Shown: piece after piece, positions 10,893 through 24,940 of the stretch | Numbering within the stretch: the first letter of the stretch is position 1 | Layout: each line of letters opens with the position of its first letter | NCBI GenBank assembly: GCA_022747635.1 | Contig: JAKTNV010000003.1 | Span: forward strand, 93,913,290-93,977,289 | Direction: 5' to 3' | DNA length: 64,000 nt | Source of the DNA: Hetaerina americana | Taxonomy: Eukaryota; Arthropoda; Insecta; Odonata; Calopterygidae | Made by a program: the position numbers and the translations under genes | The notes under the pieces: model-generated | What the model was told of the DNA's origin: nothing | Database searches by the model: none | Seen by the model: only the letters and a program-made list of their open reading frames with translations

Positions 10893-10971
<79 letters not shown>
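10893..10971. repeat. (CA)5-(TA)n compound microsatellite
   Basis: Ten bases of CA repeat pass directly into about 70 bp of TA repeat. Confidence 0.97.
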
Positions 10972-10976
<5 letters not shown>

Positions 10977-11047
10977 GGTAATCTACCGGTTAAGGTAGGT
11001 TTTTGGATGGACACAGCTATTAAATAAATATTTTGTGATTCCTAAAA

Positions 11048-11049
11048 AA

Positions 11050-11077
<28 letters not shown>
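11048..11077. repeat. Short (TA)n microsatellite
   Basis: About 28 bp of TA after an A-run. It directly precedes the 3' end of a minus-strand LINE tail, where it may represent the LINE's simple-repeat tail. Confidence 0.9.
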
Positions 11078-11080
<3 letters not shown>

Positions 11081-11086
11081 CCAGTA

Positions 11087-11235
11087 TCCTACTCTACATC
11101 AGGACCCTCTTCATCTCTGAGTATTTTCTTCCTCCCTGCATCCCGTCCAACATCCCTATCCTGTTCCTTCCCTTTCCTCGTTTGCCTAACATTCTCCCCT
11201 CTATTACAGTCTTCAACATCCACGTTGAATTGGAG
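11087..11235 (-). pseudogene. RTE-like LINE 3' end, second copy
   Basis: About 150 bp closely matching 25-175 of the window (both contain CTCTACATCAGG and CTCTTCATCTCTGAGTA). On the minus strand it encodes the IEGRM/GKRGKGR and GGRKYSEMKR region with damaged frames. It is a severely 5'-truncated insertion of the same LINE family. The breakpoint at about 11235 leads into unrelated sequence. Confidence 0.82.
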
Positions 11236-14200
11236 TAGGAATTGAGAAGTAGTGGACGCTTTTGATGATGAGATTAAGGAGAGTAAGGCGTGGCGTGAAA
11301 TGAAAGAAATGATTCTCTTCAGATAAGAATATCTGAAAAGGCCAACTGTAAATATCTCACAGAGGAAGGGGGTTAGCAGCACACCAGCGAAAATGGACGC
11401 CGCTGCTTTCAGCCATAAACTCAAGTAAGGTAATATTAACAGTCCCCTCTTCATTTAATTCTCCCCATCCCCCTCAGTCAGAGTGGCTCTCGAAGCTAAC
11501 GACCCTTTTAATCTCTCGGCCCATCTCCGTTTGTCACCACTATCTTTCTCTCGTGGTTCATCGCATCGAAATGATTGTGACGATTAATAAAGCCTAATAT
11601 ACATTTCTGCAAAATGAGCTTCACTGTTTCATCTTTCCTTAATATAATTCCCCAAACTATGTAGGAGCGGTATTTTCAGCAACAATTCAAAAAACGTCTT
11701 TGGTGTCCCACTCTGAGGGCGTGATTCTGAAGCAGTATTCTACCTACTCCGCAGGCCTCTGGGAGATCAAATATTCATATTAAAATGAAGTTTACTTAGT
11801 ACTTATTCTCGTCCACCCTGGGTAAAATTTCAAAATTTAAATTATGGAAGTACTTGCTAAGATATCATTCCACCTATACGACAGCTATTACTACTTTAAA
11901 GTTAACATCATGTCCGAGAAAAAGTGATAACTGTAACGCTAAGAACCAGAAGGGCTGGTCAATGAGTACACCAGTTGGTTCACGTATTCAGTATTTTATT
12001 CAGTATCTCTACAATAAGCACGTTAATTTGGCAAACTGAATTATTCAGGAACCCGATGAGCCCATTGGTTTAAAATAGGACGTGTAAAAGGAAAAAAAAC
12101 TAGTTTAAAATATGAAATGAAGATCCAAACGGAATATTCATTCTCCAACCGACCAAACTGAAGATGGTCGCTTTTGAGATCTTCCTAGAGAGCAAGTTGT
12201 GAACAGCAACGCCAGTTCTCTAAGAAATAGTGATGGAATAACAAGAGAGCATGCATTACGAGGCCATACAGCACGGTACGAGAACTTACATATAATGTTA
12301 TTCCTTAAGGTGTTGTGCTCGAGAATGCAATTTAACAGACAAAACGCATCAAACACATTCATAAAAGTGGTATAAGATACAGGTAATAACAGTGAAATAT
12401 TTTTAACGTAGATATAAAAATGAATCACAGAATCTCATCACTGTTACCGCCAAATACGAGTATTCCTTGACTATAAGGATTCATCAAATAAAATCCAACG
12501 AAGATCCATTAAGACTACTAAGATATACTAATCAAAGTAGCTAATTGAGATGCAAAAACATGCATGTGAAATAAGTATGGCCCATAATCCTCCACAACAT
12601 TCAGATATCGGGTTCTTTAAATGAAAAAAGATGCTGTATTACAACATGTTTTTTTATAAAATAAGGTCACGCGGGAAATTATACGCGAGTATATATCCGA
12701 TGATATTAAATGTAAGGTAATTTATGCTATTAGCAAAATTTTATCTCTCCACAGCGAAAAGCATTGTGGGATGATCAAGAAGAAAAAGTAGTGAATTATG
12801 AGACTGTTTCATCTTCTTTTAGTACGATTTAATAACTGACGATAGCAGTCCATCGCCAGCAACACAAATAAAATTCTAGATGGCGAGGAGATTAGAGACT
12901 TTAACTAAGTAAATCTAAATGAATGTATGAATTTCACTTTAGAGGATAGTATTCGCGAAATTCGATTTTAGCTACAATATCACGGGATTGAGTCTCACAG
13001 TACTCCGAAAGTTAACGTACTTATAACTTTGGCCTATTACCTTTCAGAAAGGAACATGTGTCGGAGTATGGCGCATGCTAGACTTCTTTTTTTAAAGAGG
13101 ATAGAGGATACGGTTTGAGTGAAGTTTGATGAAAAGTTCAATGAACAAGGTAATTTAACTTTAATTGGCCCGCGTATCTAATACGCTGCAGCTTTCAGAA
13201 ACCAGTCGGTAAAGAGTTTAATCGGATGTAATTAGATGGTATTTACAAGTAATCCGCTATTTATGATGACGAATTTAGGGCTACAAACTAATTAGTAAGA
13301 CCTGAACGAGAGTTCATTCCTTCTCTAATAGAAAATACTCGAATAAAATTTAAGATTGGTTCAAAACGTTTATGGAATTTATGTTTGATAGCGACAGGAC
13401 TAATAAAAAATGCATTGCATCAGTAGGTATAGTATTATGATCTTTAAAAAATGAAAGAAATAATTGGCATAAGTCCTAATTATTTCCGGATCAATTGGTG
13501 ATCCCAACAAGACAAGATATTAACAACGAAGGCACTATTTTCCGTATGTTTTTCGCTTTCCCATCACTAATCTGTCGGATAAATCCTTAACTTATGCCTC
13601 TATTTCACGATAATACCAAATCATTAATCAATTCTCAGCGTTGAACATAGTAAGAGCAGATTATTGTGGAAGGCGATATGACGAAATAAGATAATAAACA
13701 GTTAAAATTCAATATGAATATGTTTTCACGAATAACATTATCTGACAAAGAGGCACAAAGGCTTCAAAAATGGGGTCTATTAAATTGCACTGTCATAAGA
13801 TAAAATCGATTCAGTTCACGTACACGTAACTTCAAACTCCTAAGGGAATACACGAATCAGATGTCATTGTTACGGGCCTCTGAAAAAACTTAAGCAAAGT
13901 ACGGTGAGTAAAGAAAAATCGATTTGAATTACTGTAAAATATTGAACTAGTATGCCCTTTGGCTTGAAGTTTTGAAAAAAAAATCTGACTGTATGGGTAA
14001 ATGTCCCTTGAATAAAACAATTCCTAGATGAAATACGAATTCCATGCACAAAATATCATTTTTGTATGCTCGCATTAAAAATCTAGCATATGGTGAATAT
14101 CTATAGAGTTTAAACAAAAATAGAGAAAATAACGAAATGCGTTATTCAAATTGAAACAGAAATGTCCAATGGCAATAAAACCAGTTTGTTCATAACCCGG

Positions 14201-17200
14201 TTTCGCCATAAGAAGGTCATCCTCAAATTTTATCGTATAAAATTCCGTCAGGTTTTGCAAAGGTCTTCGGATGATAGAAGAGAAGGGAGACAGCGTGGTG
14301 GATTGAATGGAACTAGGCGGATTACGGGATTAATTACGTGAGTATATATGCTTTCAAGTGAACGGGGGAGGAAGGAGAAGGCAGAGGATGGCTTATACCG
14401 GTTAGTTACTAGTACGTCAGGAGTTAGTTTATATTAAGAGAAGAACAGGGTTGAGGTAAAGGAGGGAATATTAAAGTGGGGTGGTGGGTATGGAGGTCTC
14501 GATATAGTATGCTCACAGCAAGTTGATTGAGCAATGTGCAAACAGAGTGATTTTTGCCCCTATCTTTGAGTAATGATATTATTTTCATTGTATTATAATT
14601 CCATTTTTCGGATTTAATTTCTATATAGTATATTTCACTTCCGAAAAGGCATTACAAAGAATAGAAACATGTCTCGGCAAATCTCTCTAATATTTGCACA
14701 AGCTTTCTTGTTGCAAACTTTTATGCTCTTAGCGCCCACTTTAAAAAGAACCCTTTCAGTTCGTAAGGAACATGCACAGCATAGATACATGCCAACTTCC
14801 ATTCTAGGGTGTGCACAAGCCACGTTTGTTGGGTTTATACAATTTTAATTTAATTTATAATGATGGAGAACCTAAGTATTCTATGCAAAGTGCAAGTGTT
14901 AACTCTTTTGGGAGAAAAAATTGACACTTACTGTAAGACACGCTGGATTTTTTTTACGGTTAGACCTGAGGTTGGCATTTGCATTTTGATATTGGGTAGT
15001 GAATAATCCCTCCGAGCTCTTCGATTCTGAGACGAAGTAGTGGATGATGCATGGTTCTTCCTCTCCAATTCTCCCCCACGGAAATACGAGACTCGTACAC
15101 GCGAAATAAAATCCTGGCAGAGCTGAAAAATTCATGTTTTGGGACTCCAGATAGAATTTTGATGACTGATTTCCAGCAGCGTCTAGGAATCATTAGCTGT
15201 ACTTAATTTTCTATTTGGTTTTAAACTTGTGAGAATCTAGCGTTATTATTCCTGCACACAAGTTTTGTTCACTGTTGACCGTCATTGCTGAATTTGGGTT
15301 CAAACTTTAGAATCATTGTTCATATTCACATGACATTGAACGCGGCAAATATTAGGTGCTTCTAATTTAAAATAACCTTAAGCCAAGAGTGTGTTTTGAT
15401 GTTGTTGCGGTGGAGGCTGTTAATATATGGGTGGACTAATGACAAAAAAAATGTGAGCCACAAAAGCACAGAAACGTTGCTTTAAGATATGTAATTAGTG
15501 AAAGGTATATGTATTGAGAAAATAAAAAGAATTTATCATGTGGAAAAGCATTATTTTCATGAAATGTCCAGAACATACCTATTTTAAGGGGCACTATATC
15601 TACTAAACAAAATTAAATGTTCAGATGGAAGAGATAAAATAAAGTAACAATGCAAATTGAATCTCCTCTAATATCTGTGATTAACCACGGTTACTAGATA
15701 AGATCATAAAAAAAAAACATGGGGTGTGTGCCAACGGTTTTCATTGTAGCATAGATAAGATCGGATAAACAATAGACGAAATACTATATCTTTCTTATCA
15801 TACTTGACATGTTTACACTTTTTTTCAAGAACTGTAGTCGTTACGGAAATACGTAATAAGTTTTGAAATATTACTGTTATTATGAGCCATCAAAGTGGAA
15901 AAAATAATACGAAGCTAAGTAAAATAATTATACAAAAATCACCGAGATCATCTGTATACCAAGGAAATACGTAACGCTTGATTCCCGATGGTGCGCCTCT
16001 TGAATTTTCCATCGATTAAAAATCACAGAAAGAGAAAATGAATTAACCTTTTTCATTGCAAATGACAAGAAAATGACACGATCAGAAATTCTCATTATTC
16101 AACCTCAACATGCATGGTGGACTGGACTGCCAAATTGAAAAGCTTTCTTCCAGTTTTTTGCTCTATGTCACGCAGGGGGATGAAAAATATATCCAGCTCA
16201 CTTTTTCATCACTCATTTCTTCAATTTCACTCTTACTTGACAAGCTGGGAATGATTCAGGTAACCAACAATACATTTTCTTCAATTCCATTAGGCTCCCT
16301 CTTTTGCTGAATGCATATAGAGAGACTACGTCACATAAACTATACAGATAATTTTGAAATACGATCAAATTTCTTTATTTGCAAGTGTACTAGGCTAACT
16401 TTACAAAAGCAATTGTAAAAATAAAGATTGATTTGAAAGGCATTAGTAATACTCTTTTCTCTGCATGGGTGACTCTTGTTATGTGGACACTTGAATGTAA
16501 TTCGGTTACTAAATATAGATTATTCGACAGTAAATTTTTTCCAATGGAAGCAATGAATTGTGAGTGACAACAAATGAGGTCAAAAGAGGAAGGACGCAGG
16601 CGTAAATTCATCATACATATGGCGTGATAACGATAAAGTTACAAAAAGCGTGAAAGTAATCACCCCACAGAGGTTTTCGACTGACAAATCAGTTGCCTGG
16701 CAGTTCTTATTAATTTAATATTTTTCATCCGTTTGGGCAAATATTTTCCACCCTAGCTTCATGCATCGGGTGAAGTTTAGACAGAGATTGAAATTAATTG
16801 CTACTCTCTGCTTCTGGGCCCTAACTCTTGGGAAGGAAACAACACATTAATTTCCAAGTTTAAAAATGGTAGTGTAGTCTCAACCTATATTATATTTTAG
16901 GCAAGAAAATTTTTATGAAATGTATAAGACAAGATGATATATATAAAAATTTTTATACACCCGAGTATATATAATTACTATTTTCATGTGTTATATTTTC
17001 ATTTGGCATTTCATCTATGCTAATGTGTTTCCATTGATATGCCAAATGATAAAATGAGGTCAGCTTATACTCTCGGAATCAGATGTGACGTGAAGAGTAT
17101 TTTTTTGGAATGACTTACAATCAAGGTGAGATTAAGTGAACAACGACAATTGGTGTACATTAAGGTAGTGTCAATCAAAACCGTATATAATACCTGGTGA

Positions 17201-17513
17201 GTGCAAAGTTCCAATTCGAAAGACCTTTAATTTTGGCTCTCCCTCAATTTTTTAACTTGGCAATAAAAATATGTTATTAAATTTTGGTTAGATACCATAG
17301 TTGTTTAATGAGGGCTCTTTATTTGTAATTTAAATCATGCATTGAATATACAGGCCTGACAATTGGTTTGGAATATAAATACATTACCTTTCCGCTTCAT
17401 TAATTTCTTATAGTGTCTCTTTATTACAAGAATGCTCAGGTAAAATTCCTCTTTCCAACTCCACAATAGTTAAACACAGCAGTTTCAGGTTTCACTTGTT
17501 GGAGTTCATTCAT
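11236..17513. other. AT-rich sequence, nothing recognised
   Basis: About 6.3 kb without motif-bearing frames, RNA genes or clear repeats. Frames of 60-100 codons occur at the rate expected by chance and none shows family motifs. Confidence 0.5.
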
Positions 17514-17589
17514 GATGAGGTTTGAGAAAGAAACTTTGCACTTCCACATGGAGATATGGAAGTGCAAAGTTTTTTTCTTTACCCTCATC
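17514..17589. repeat. Long imperfect hairpin (36-nt arms, 4-nt loop)
   Basis: The arms 17514-17549 and 17554-17589 are complementary over about 29 of 36 positions, with a perfect core AACTTTGCACTTCC and outer GATGAGG. The loop is GGAG. The size and shape resemble a microRNA precursor or a very small MITE. No flanking duplication is evident. Confidence 0.7.
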
Positions 17590-18459
17590 CACAGCCGTCG
17601 TTATAATAATACCAAGAATTGGCAATTTCCATTAAAGAGTTTAAACTTAATCAAGAATTGAAGTTGAAAAAGAAATTAAATGAGAGAAAAACGCTTGTTC
17701 CCATACAACCTCTCTGCTATACATTTTGGGTTTGCTTTTGCATTTTGAGTTTATAATTAATTAATATGCAATGCAACTAAAAATTAACATAGTACCCTTA
17801 CGACAGACTTTGTGCATACGATAGTGTAGGATCTCACTATAAAAATTGGAATAATTTTTTTAAACCACCGGAATGAGGTTACGTACATGATGAAATACTA
17901 AGAATAATTTTAGCGTAAGCAGTTGTGACAATTATTTACTCTCCAAAAAGCTAGACATTAAAAAAAATGCATTTTAACAGATATACTCATCACATACAAT
18001 TGTACGCATCTATATAAATCATATATCTTGAATTCTTTTTAATGGGTCCAATATTGTTCATATTATTCTCTTAATAGATAAAACAGTGTGGGCTGTGAAA
18101 TGAGAAACTTGAGGAAACGACCCTTGAAAGTGTTTTATTCCACAAAGGTACATTCTTAGATTAACATTCGCAGATAATGTAAGACAGGGACAACTGACGA
18201 CACGCGAGCCATAAATGCCAAACCAGGCAAAGGGGCCTTGGAAATAAGTCACAGAGAATGCGAATACCCGAGATATATTTTTAAAGGCTAGTTTAATTGA
18301 CGCCATTTATTTTTCAAAATCAAGATTCACTGATATCATCATTGGAACAAAAACCCTTGTGATATCAAAAGATGATATCTTTGGCGACAAAAGGAATGAG
18401 AAAACTTATGAATACGAGATTTCCAGTGGGAATACAAAGAAGGAATTTTGAAAAGCGTT
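17590..18459. other. AT-rich spacer, nothing recognised
   Basis: No coding, RNA or repeat signal was recognised. Confidence 0.5.
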
Positions 18460-20150
18460 AAATGAATTCATAGGAAAAGATTAGCGGAAAATTTGAAAGA
18501 AGCTGAAAGCATTTTAATCGTACGTCAGAGGGATTCAAGTAAATAAGTCAACAGTAATTCACTTAAAAATGATGAAGGTGAAAGATTAAACAGAAATTTG
18601 TAAAAGCTTAATTTTATTTAATTCCTTCTTTAAAAAGCATTTTCATCAATATCTTACCAAATGTCTCCGATAGCTTGCCAAGTCGTGTCGGCCAACCGAT
18701 ACCCAAAATTGAAAAGTCATAAAATGGATATAAAGTTTGCAGAAAATATTAAACCTAATAAATCCTCTGAACCCGATCAAATACCCGCTCGTATATTTAA
18801 CGATTCCAGCGTTGGAAATTGCACCTTAACCCTAAATTATATTTGAGAAGTCACTAGTAGATCATAAGGATCCCAGATATTGGAAAACACCTAACGTAAT
18901 ACCAATATTTACAAACAAAGACCAGAAGGAACCAAGGCATTACAGACCTATTTCCCTCATATCCATTTTTATGCAAAATCATGGAATATATAGTCGCTAG
19001 TTCAATCGTGAGACACCTTGATAGTTAGGAGGTATTGATGAAAAATCAGCACAGCTTCCGAAAAGGTAGATCCCGCGAGACACAACTTGCGCTTTTTGTC
19101 TACAATATTCTTCCTTCGGGAGAGAGCAATGTTCCAGCGGACACCGTTTTTCTAGATTTTAAGAAAGCCTTCGACAATGTACCAGATAGTAAGCTACTCA
19201 CTAAACTAAAAGCATATGGAATAGATAAAAATATCCTGGGTTAGATTAAAGGCTTTTTGAATGGTCGGGTACAAAGAATAGTCATAGATGGAGTTAGCTC
19301 AAATACAGTAGAAGTTACTTCAGGTGTTCCCCAGGGAAGTGTTATCGGACCTCTTTTATTCCTATTTTATGTTAGCTACATTGACTCTGTAGAATCTAGT
19401 ACGATATGTTTATTTGCCCGCGATGAAATGTTTTATCACAATATTCGTGATCCTGAGGATACAGTTGCTTAATCAGTTGACTTTAATGCTATACAACGCT
19501 GGCGGCATCGAGTAATTAGAATTAAACTTAAAAAAGTGCGTAGTAATTCTGAAAATAAGGCAATTCCCTCCCGAACGCCTACTGCATCGGGGACACCAAA
19601 ATGAAATGTGTAGACTCGATTAAATACTTCGGTTCTCGATTAAATACTTTCACTGTCGGATGAAACACACACGGGGAATATGTGGGCAAGCCAATAAGAA
19701 ATTACCATTTATTAGAAGAGTACTGGGTAAATGTGATGAAAGCTCAAAGAGAAATATTATCTTTAGCTGGTTAGGCTTCGTTTAGAACATGCTGCTAGTA
19801 TACATCCTCAGCAATTTGGACTGATTGCCGAATTGGACAGAGTGCAGCGTAGAGGAGCTAGATTTGTAAAACGTTGTTATGATAAACTTAGTAGCGTATC
19901 CAAAACATTAGAGCAGCTAGGCTGGGAATCAATCAAGGGGCGAAGGTTAAATTATAGAATGAAGCTTTTGCATAAATTGGAAGGTCGTCTCTTTATCAGT
20001 GATGCATTAAATGTATTATTACCTTCATCGTACTCTGGTATGAGAGGTAATGTCAACACATAAATTAAAAAATAAAAATAGAGAGATAAAGAGTAGAATA
20101 AATAGATTTAAGATGTCATTTTTTCCACAAACGATAAGGGATCAGAATAG
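18460..20150 (+). pseudogene. CR1/L2- or Jockey-type LINE reverse transcriptase, degraded
   Basis: Fragments of a non-LTR reverse transcriptase appear in order on the plus strand: SLKNDEG (about 18560), DQIPARIF (about 18777), PRYWKTPNVIPIF and HYRPISLIS (about 18875-18965), NQHSFRKGRSRETQLAL, FLDFKKAFDNVP (about 19150-19185), SGVPQGSVIGPLLFLFYV (about 19320-19375), and LFARDE where the catalytic FADD should be, so an active-site aspartate is lost. The C-terminal block DRVQRRGARFV with LEQLGWESIKGRR ends in SFFPQTIRDQNRIVQP (about 20115-20165). At least six stops and several frame changes break it. The 3' tail (20170-20250) matches a minus-strand fragment at 51233-51285. Function was target-primed retrotransposition; this copy is dead. 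Confidence 0.85.
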
Positions 20151-20204
20151 AATTGTCCAACCGCGGCAGGGGTCATGTTAGGGTCAAAATTAGTTGTGTG
20201 TATT

Positions 20205-20250
20205 CCCTCCCTGCCACACACCCAAGTGGTTGCTTGCAGGGCACTAAAAT
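20205..20250 (+). repeat. CR1/L2-type LINE 3'-UTR tail
   Basis: CCCTGCCACACACCC and then TTGCTTGCAGGG follow the end of the LINE frame. The same tail in inverse orientation lies at 51233-51285 and anchors the family assignment of that fragment. Confidence 0.7.
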
Positions 20251-20559
20251 ATCTAAGAATATTTAAAAGTTGATATGTTTGCAATTTTTGTCAGACTTCA
20301 CCGCGGGCAGTACATGTACAAGTACAATACTCTTGTCTTCCCAATCATCAAGCTAGTACTCTTGCGGATGGTCATCTAGTTGATCAAAATATCAGTATCG
20401 AGTGTCATAATTAATCAATATTGGCTCTAGGATCCACAGTATACCAACCCGAAGATTGCTTGTTATCAGCTGTTCAAACTATCCTGTTTATGTCTATTTT
20501 TTCATTGCTTTACGACAGTTTCCAGCGACAATTTCCATAATTTACTACTCATAGGTCAT

Positions 20560-20850
20560 CCTTGGCCTTCCACTCTATGAGATTTCTCTCGATGCTCCCT
20601 TCATTTATGACCTGGAGGAAGCTTTTGTGCCTCAGGATGGATCGAATTTGTTTTCTTCTTTTCCTTTTTGTGAGTGTCCTTCCTAAGGTTCTCACTTCGA
20701 AGTACTTCTTCGTTTTAGATTCCGTCTATCCTTTTTATGGTCATCATTATTTGGTAGCACCAGGTCATTACACGTATTTTCTCGAACTTTTTCTCTCTCT
20801 CGCTCCTATCATCCACATCTTACTTCCATAAGAAAGGCGACTTCTTACAT
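20560..20850 (-). pseudogene. RTE-like LINE C-terminal fragment, highly degraded
   Basis: Read on the minus strand with one frame change, this gives VMTWCYQIMMTIKRIDGI, then NEEVLRSENLRK, then ILRHKSFLQVINEGSIER. These match the order of blocks in the LINE tail at the start of the window (FEMWGWRRM, INEEVL, GVLTGSGMLTTVIEGRM). Stops and a frameshift separate them. The plus-strand open frame over the same bases (20562-20831) is a shadow. The fragment abuts the CR1/L2-type relic. Confidence 0.65.
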
Positions 20851-23680
20851 AAGTTTTAAGGAATCAACCTCTAATGCCCATGATAATATGAGGGGAAAAA
20901 ATTCTTCCGTAGGTGAATGAATATGTGTGAACCAATCGCATTTCAAAGAAGATATTTCTCCTTTTACCCTCCAGTAGTATTCCTTTCTCCGCCACCTGTC
21001 TTCCATTGAACTGCCGACGAGAATGCAAGGCCACCATTGCCACCCGCTACAACTTACAAATTCGGGTTTTTCTTCCAACACGATAGCGTATTTTGTCAGC
21101 CGTGAAGTCTAATCGGACTCATATGCGATGGGAGCTGAGAGTTGGAAATGTATTCCGATTGGATGGCTGCTCGAAGAAAACCATATCGATCGCCTGTTAT
21201 TCACACGCAGGTGACTCCCACAGTGCCATTATCTTCTCCATAGAGGTGATAAATCCAAAGATACATGGAAAGGCAGAGGTACCGCGGAAAATGTTGATGT
21301 ACAGTGACAAATATAATTTATCTTCTGTGAAACGCTTGCATTTACGATCTCGCCTTATCCCATCGGCTGCAGCGTATTAAAACACAGCCACGCTATTCCC
21401 GCTCTTGAAACACGAAGAGACAGTTACACGCTCATAAATTGGTTCCTTTTAATTTTCATTAACATTTAAACGTGTTCCTTTTATTTGAGAAATGGAAAAG
21501 CCAAAAGCAAATAAGTCAGAAATGAGTGAGGAAGTAGTTAAAACTGAATAATTCACGGACTAGCTCTCTTAAAAATTAAAATTTCGAAACGATAAAATGA
21601 CAGAAATAAGTTCGAACAATACAATACGATATTAGTCTTTTTTTGCGGACCTCATACTTATGCAGATCTCGTATTTATGAATTTCGAGAAATGTTGACGG
21701 AATTGTGTGCAGGAATTTTTATCTTATTTCAAAAGACCTACGCCACGAGGTAATCTTACGGTGGAACGTAAGAGAAATTATACTGAAATGGGAATGTAAT
21801 ACGAGTGAAATGTCAAGTGATCCTTGCACTGTAAGATTTTGTACTACTGGGAAATTCTTACAGAAAAGAAGAGGAGAAAGGGAAGGAACAATTATTTAAG
21901 ATATTGCTAATTATTTTGGCTATTTGCGCAAATTAATGCACCTTTTGGAATGAGGTTGAAGTTAGAAAAAACCTTGCAAAACATTCTTAGCTTTAAATTG
22001 TAGCTTCGTGATACTCAAGTCGTTATTGTGACATTCGAATCAATTATTCTCTTATCTTTGTAGACAGTACTTTAGCAGATAACATCTAGTAGATAAATCC
22101 AACAGCACAAATACATCGCAAAAACTGCTCTTCTAATTCACTAAAATATTTAAATGGGAATTTTTGAAAAAATTTGAATTTTTGTCTAATTTTAACACCA
22201 AATTTATCGTTTTAATTAAACTTCATTGATTGACTATTTATTATGGACTAGCGTTGAAGAAATTTGAGAGAATGCGTTTATTAAATGCTGCCCTTCTTCA
22301 ATAGAAATTGCGGGGCGTAAATTTCCTTTCTTGAACGTGCATTTTTCTCTCTGACTTTCTCATTTTCACTACTTCTGCCAGTATTTGCTCGTCCTGAGGG
22401 TGCTTTAGCTTTCACCGGCCCAAATAACTCACATCTGTTTATACAACCTTATTCATAGCTAAATTAAGAAATTATTGAGGCAATATGAAAGTTTAAAGCG
22501 TACAAAAAGACAGTTTCCCATTATTTATGGTATAAACGCAAAGTGTTTAAGGGTTATATGTGTAAGCCACCATACAGCAAATATTTACCTTCAATTTGAG
22601 ATATTTCCTTTTGTGATTACCAAAAACTTACTTTCTATTTCAATAAGCGGGCCCACTAAAAATTGAACGGAAGATTTTTGCACTTATTTTAAAAATATTT
22701 TCAATTTGCTTTCGTTCCAATAGCATTTTCTTTTTCTTACAAAAATATCACTCTTTGTCTTTCTGACCGCCAAAAATAATAAACTGACTGGTAGGTGAGG
22801 ATATGGAAGGACGAGGGAGGAAAATAATCATTGAAATACATATCTTCGAAAGTGGGAAAGAATTTTTTTTATTTTTCTCTCATTAAGCAAAAGAATGGGT
22901 TTTACCGCGGGAGAAATCGAATTGGAAACCTGAATCTTCACCCTCGAAGTCCTTGTGAAAAAATAATGAGTATAGAGCGAACGAAAGGAGATTAAGTGTC
23001 GAGGAGGAGGGATTGGTTAGGTGGCGGAGGGCTGAGAAACCTAAAGGAAGGAAAAAAAAGACGGAGCTGTGTGCCTCCCAAAAGAGTTCAATTTGCGTTC
23101 TATCGTTCCCTTAAATCTGCGTCAACACTATTTCCCCAAAAGAAAACACCATTTTTTTCACTGAAGCTCCCATAAGGCTGAAATTTGAACTTCACCAACT
23201 CTTTATTAAACAACGGTATCCACACAAGGTCAAAAAAATGAGATTCCTATGCTCGGCGCTAAAACGGAAAGCCGAACTTTCATAAGCTTTATAAAAGATT
23301 TTACGTGTCCCCGAGGAAGTCGGCGGTCCTCTAAAAATTTCTCTCTGTGCGCAAATGTACGTTGTCGCTTTGATCACAGTTCTCGAGAGTTTTCGCAGGG
23401 CTTCAACAGAGGGCGCGACAACTCCCGAAAGGGCATCCAAATTGTTTCCCCTTTCTGCTTCCGGCAAAATTACTACCGAGTCTGGTTCTAATTACGGCAG
23501 TCAGACGTGGAGACTGGAAATTCTCTTGAAATATAGGAGTCTTCGAAACGCAATTAATCAAGAACTATTGCCAATGAAGTTGATGCATTCTTTGAGCGTT
23601 TCATTCACTCACGTGTTTTCCCTTTTTCGGGATCCTTCAGGAGGGATACGCAATCAAGCATTTTGCTCCGTTGCTTAAAT
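20851..23680. other. AT-rich sequence, nothing recognised
   Basis: Open frames at 20845-21081, 21093-21380 and 23192-23678 lack family motifs and conflict between strands. I assign no function. Unrecognised exons cannot be excluded. Confidence 0.45.
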
Positions 23681-24940
23681 TTTAATAATGTCGCGACACC
23701 TTGCATTCACGCCTATATCTGGCCTACATGCGGATTTGTATATGTGGACAATAGGATGTGAGGGAGGGAAAAATTTGAATAGAATATCACTGAAAGGGGA
23801 AGCGAGAGGAGTTTGGATAGCAAAGCGGCAAGCGGAAGAGTTCAAGGGAAGGAAGAGAAAAAGCTTGGCGGGAAAAAAATGGAACGAGTGGCGACGGAAT
23901 AGGAGGTGTGTGAGAGATGCGAAGTGTGAAAAGGTGGGCGTGAAAAGGTTGTGGGGGAGTCTGGGCAGAGAGGAGGCGCAGGCGAACCGAGGGGGAGCGA
24001 GAAATTGGATGGCGAGAGAACGTTTGCGAATGAAAGGGCATGAAATATACAAGAGTGTGAGGCGCAGGGAGTAGAAAAGGAGGTAGCTGAGGAAATATGG
24101 AGCAAAGAAGGTACCGGAGAGGAATGTGGGCGGAGGAGCCGGAAAACAGAAACTCACTCGAAGAAATTTCAGTCACAATGAAAGTCCTGTGTCCTCCTTG
24201 TCGCTCCCGGAAGATTCGTCCCTTGCCTAGGCAACCACTCGACTCATTCCATCCGCCTCCCACACACACACACACACACGCACACACCTATACGCAAACA
24301 TCCCTTCCGGCGAGAGATGCAGAAAGGTTTTGGTGAGGGAGAAGGCACGGTAGAGCGGGTTTACGAGGGAGGCAGGAGCCCGCCTTGGGACGTCGCAAAT
24401 CCATTTGCGGGTAACTTGGGATTTTTGGATCCCGAGACTTGAGCGATCCTTGGCTTGCCTCTGGGGGACGAAGGAGAGAGAGGATGATTAAGGAAGTGGG
24501 TGGAGGAGATATGGAGGAATGGAATGAGGGACGTCGACTGGGTGGGTGGAGGGGGATGTTACACTAGAAGTGGCTCCAGCGTCACCCCTACCTCTCTCTC
24601 TCTCTCGTCCCTCCCACGCAAACGCCCACGACTTCGCCGTCAGCACCGATAACTCAATCAGCAAAGGGAACATCTCACACCCCCCTTTCGCCTCGCTCCC
24701 CAACAACTCTCCCTCTTGCCTCTTCCCCCTAACCTCCCTCCTCTACCCGTCTCCCGACACCAAATGCCCACCCTCTCACCCTTATTTCCTTCATCCCCTC
24801 CAAAAACCCCACCGTTCCATCCGGCCGCCCTACCGCCTCCTCCCTAATCCTTCACCCCACTCCCCCCGTCACTGTCCTTACCGTCCTTCACTTCTTCCAC
24901 ACTCGCCGCCTTTTCAATCCCTCATGCGCGACCCCTGAGC
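23681..24940. other. GC-richer, strand-asymmetric island (purine-rich, then pyrimidine-rich)
   Basis: The plus strand is strongly purine-rich from about 23760 to 24560 and pyrimidine-rich from about 24570 to 24940, with several CpGs. The bias opens long frames on both strands (up to 166 codons) rich in Arg/Lys/Gly or Ser/Pro/Leu; these look like composition artefacts, not proteins. It could be the GC-rich 5' region of a host gene, but no exon can be defined. Confidence 0.5.
24261..24289. repeat. (CA)n microsatellite
   Basis: About 28 bp of CA repeat with one G interruption, inside the GC-richer island. Confidence 0.95.

Noticed and set aside
23675..24336. Several overlapping frames of 80-166 codons on both strands
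   Set aside because: Low-complexity composition from strand bias; mutually exclusive frames and no family motif.
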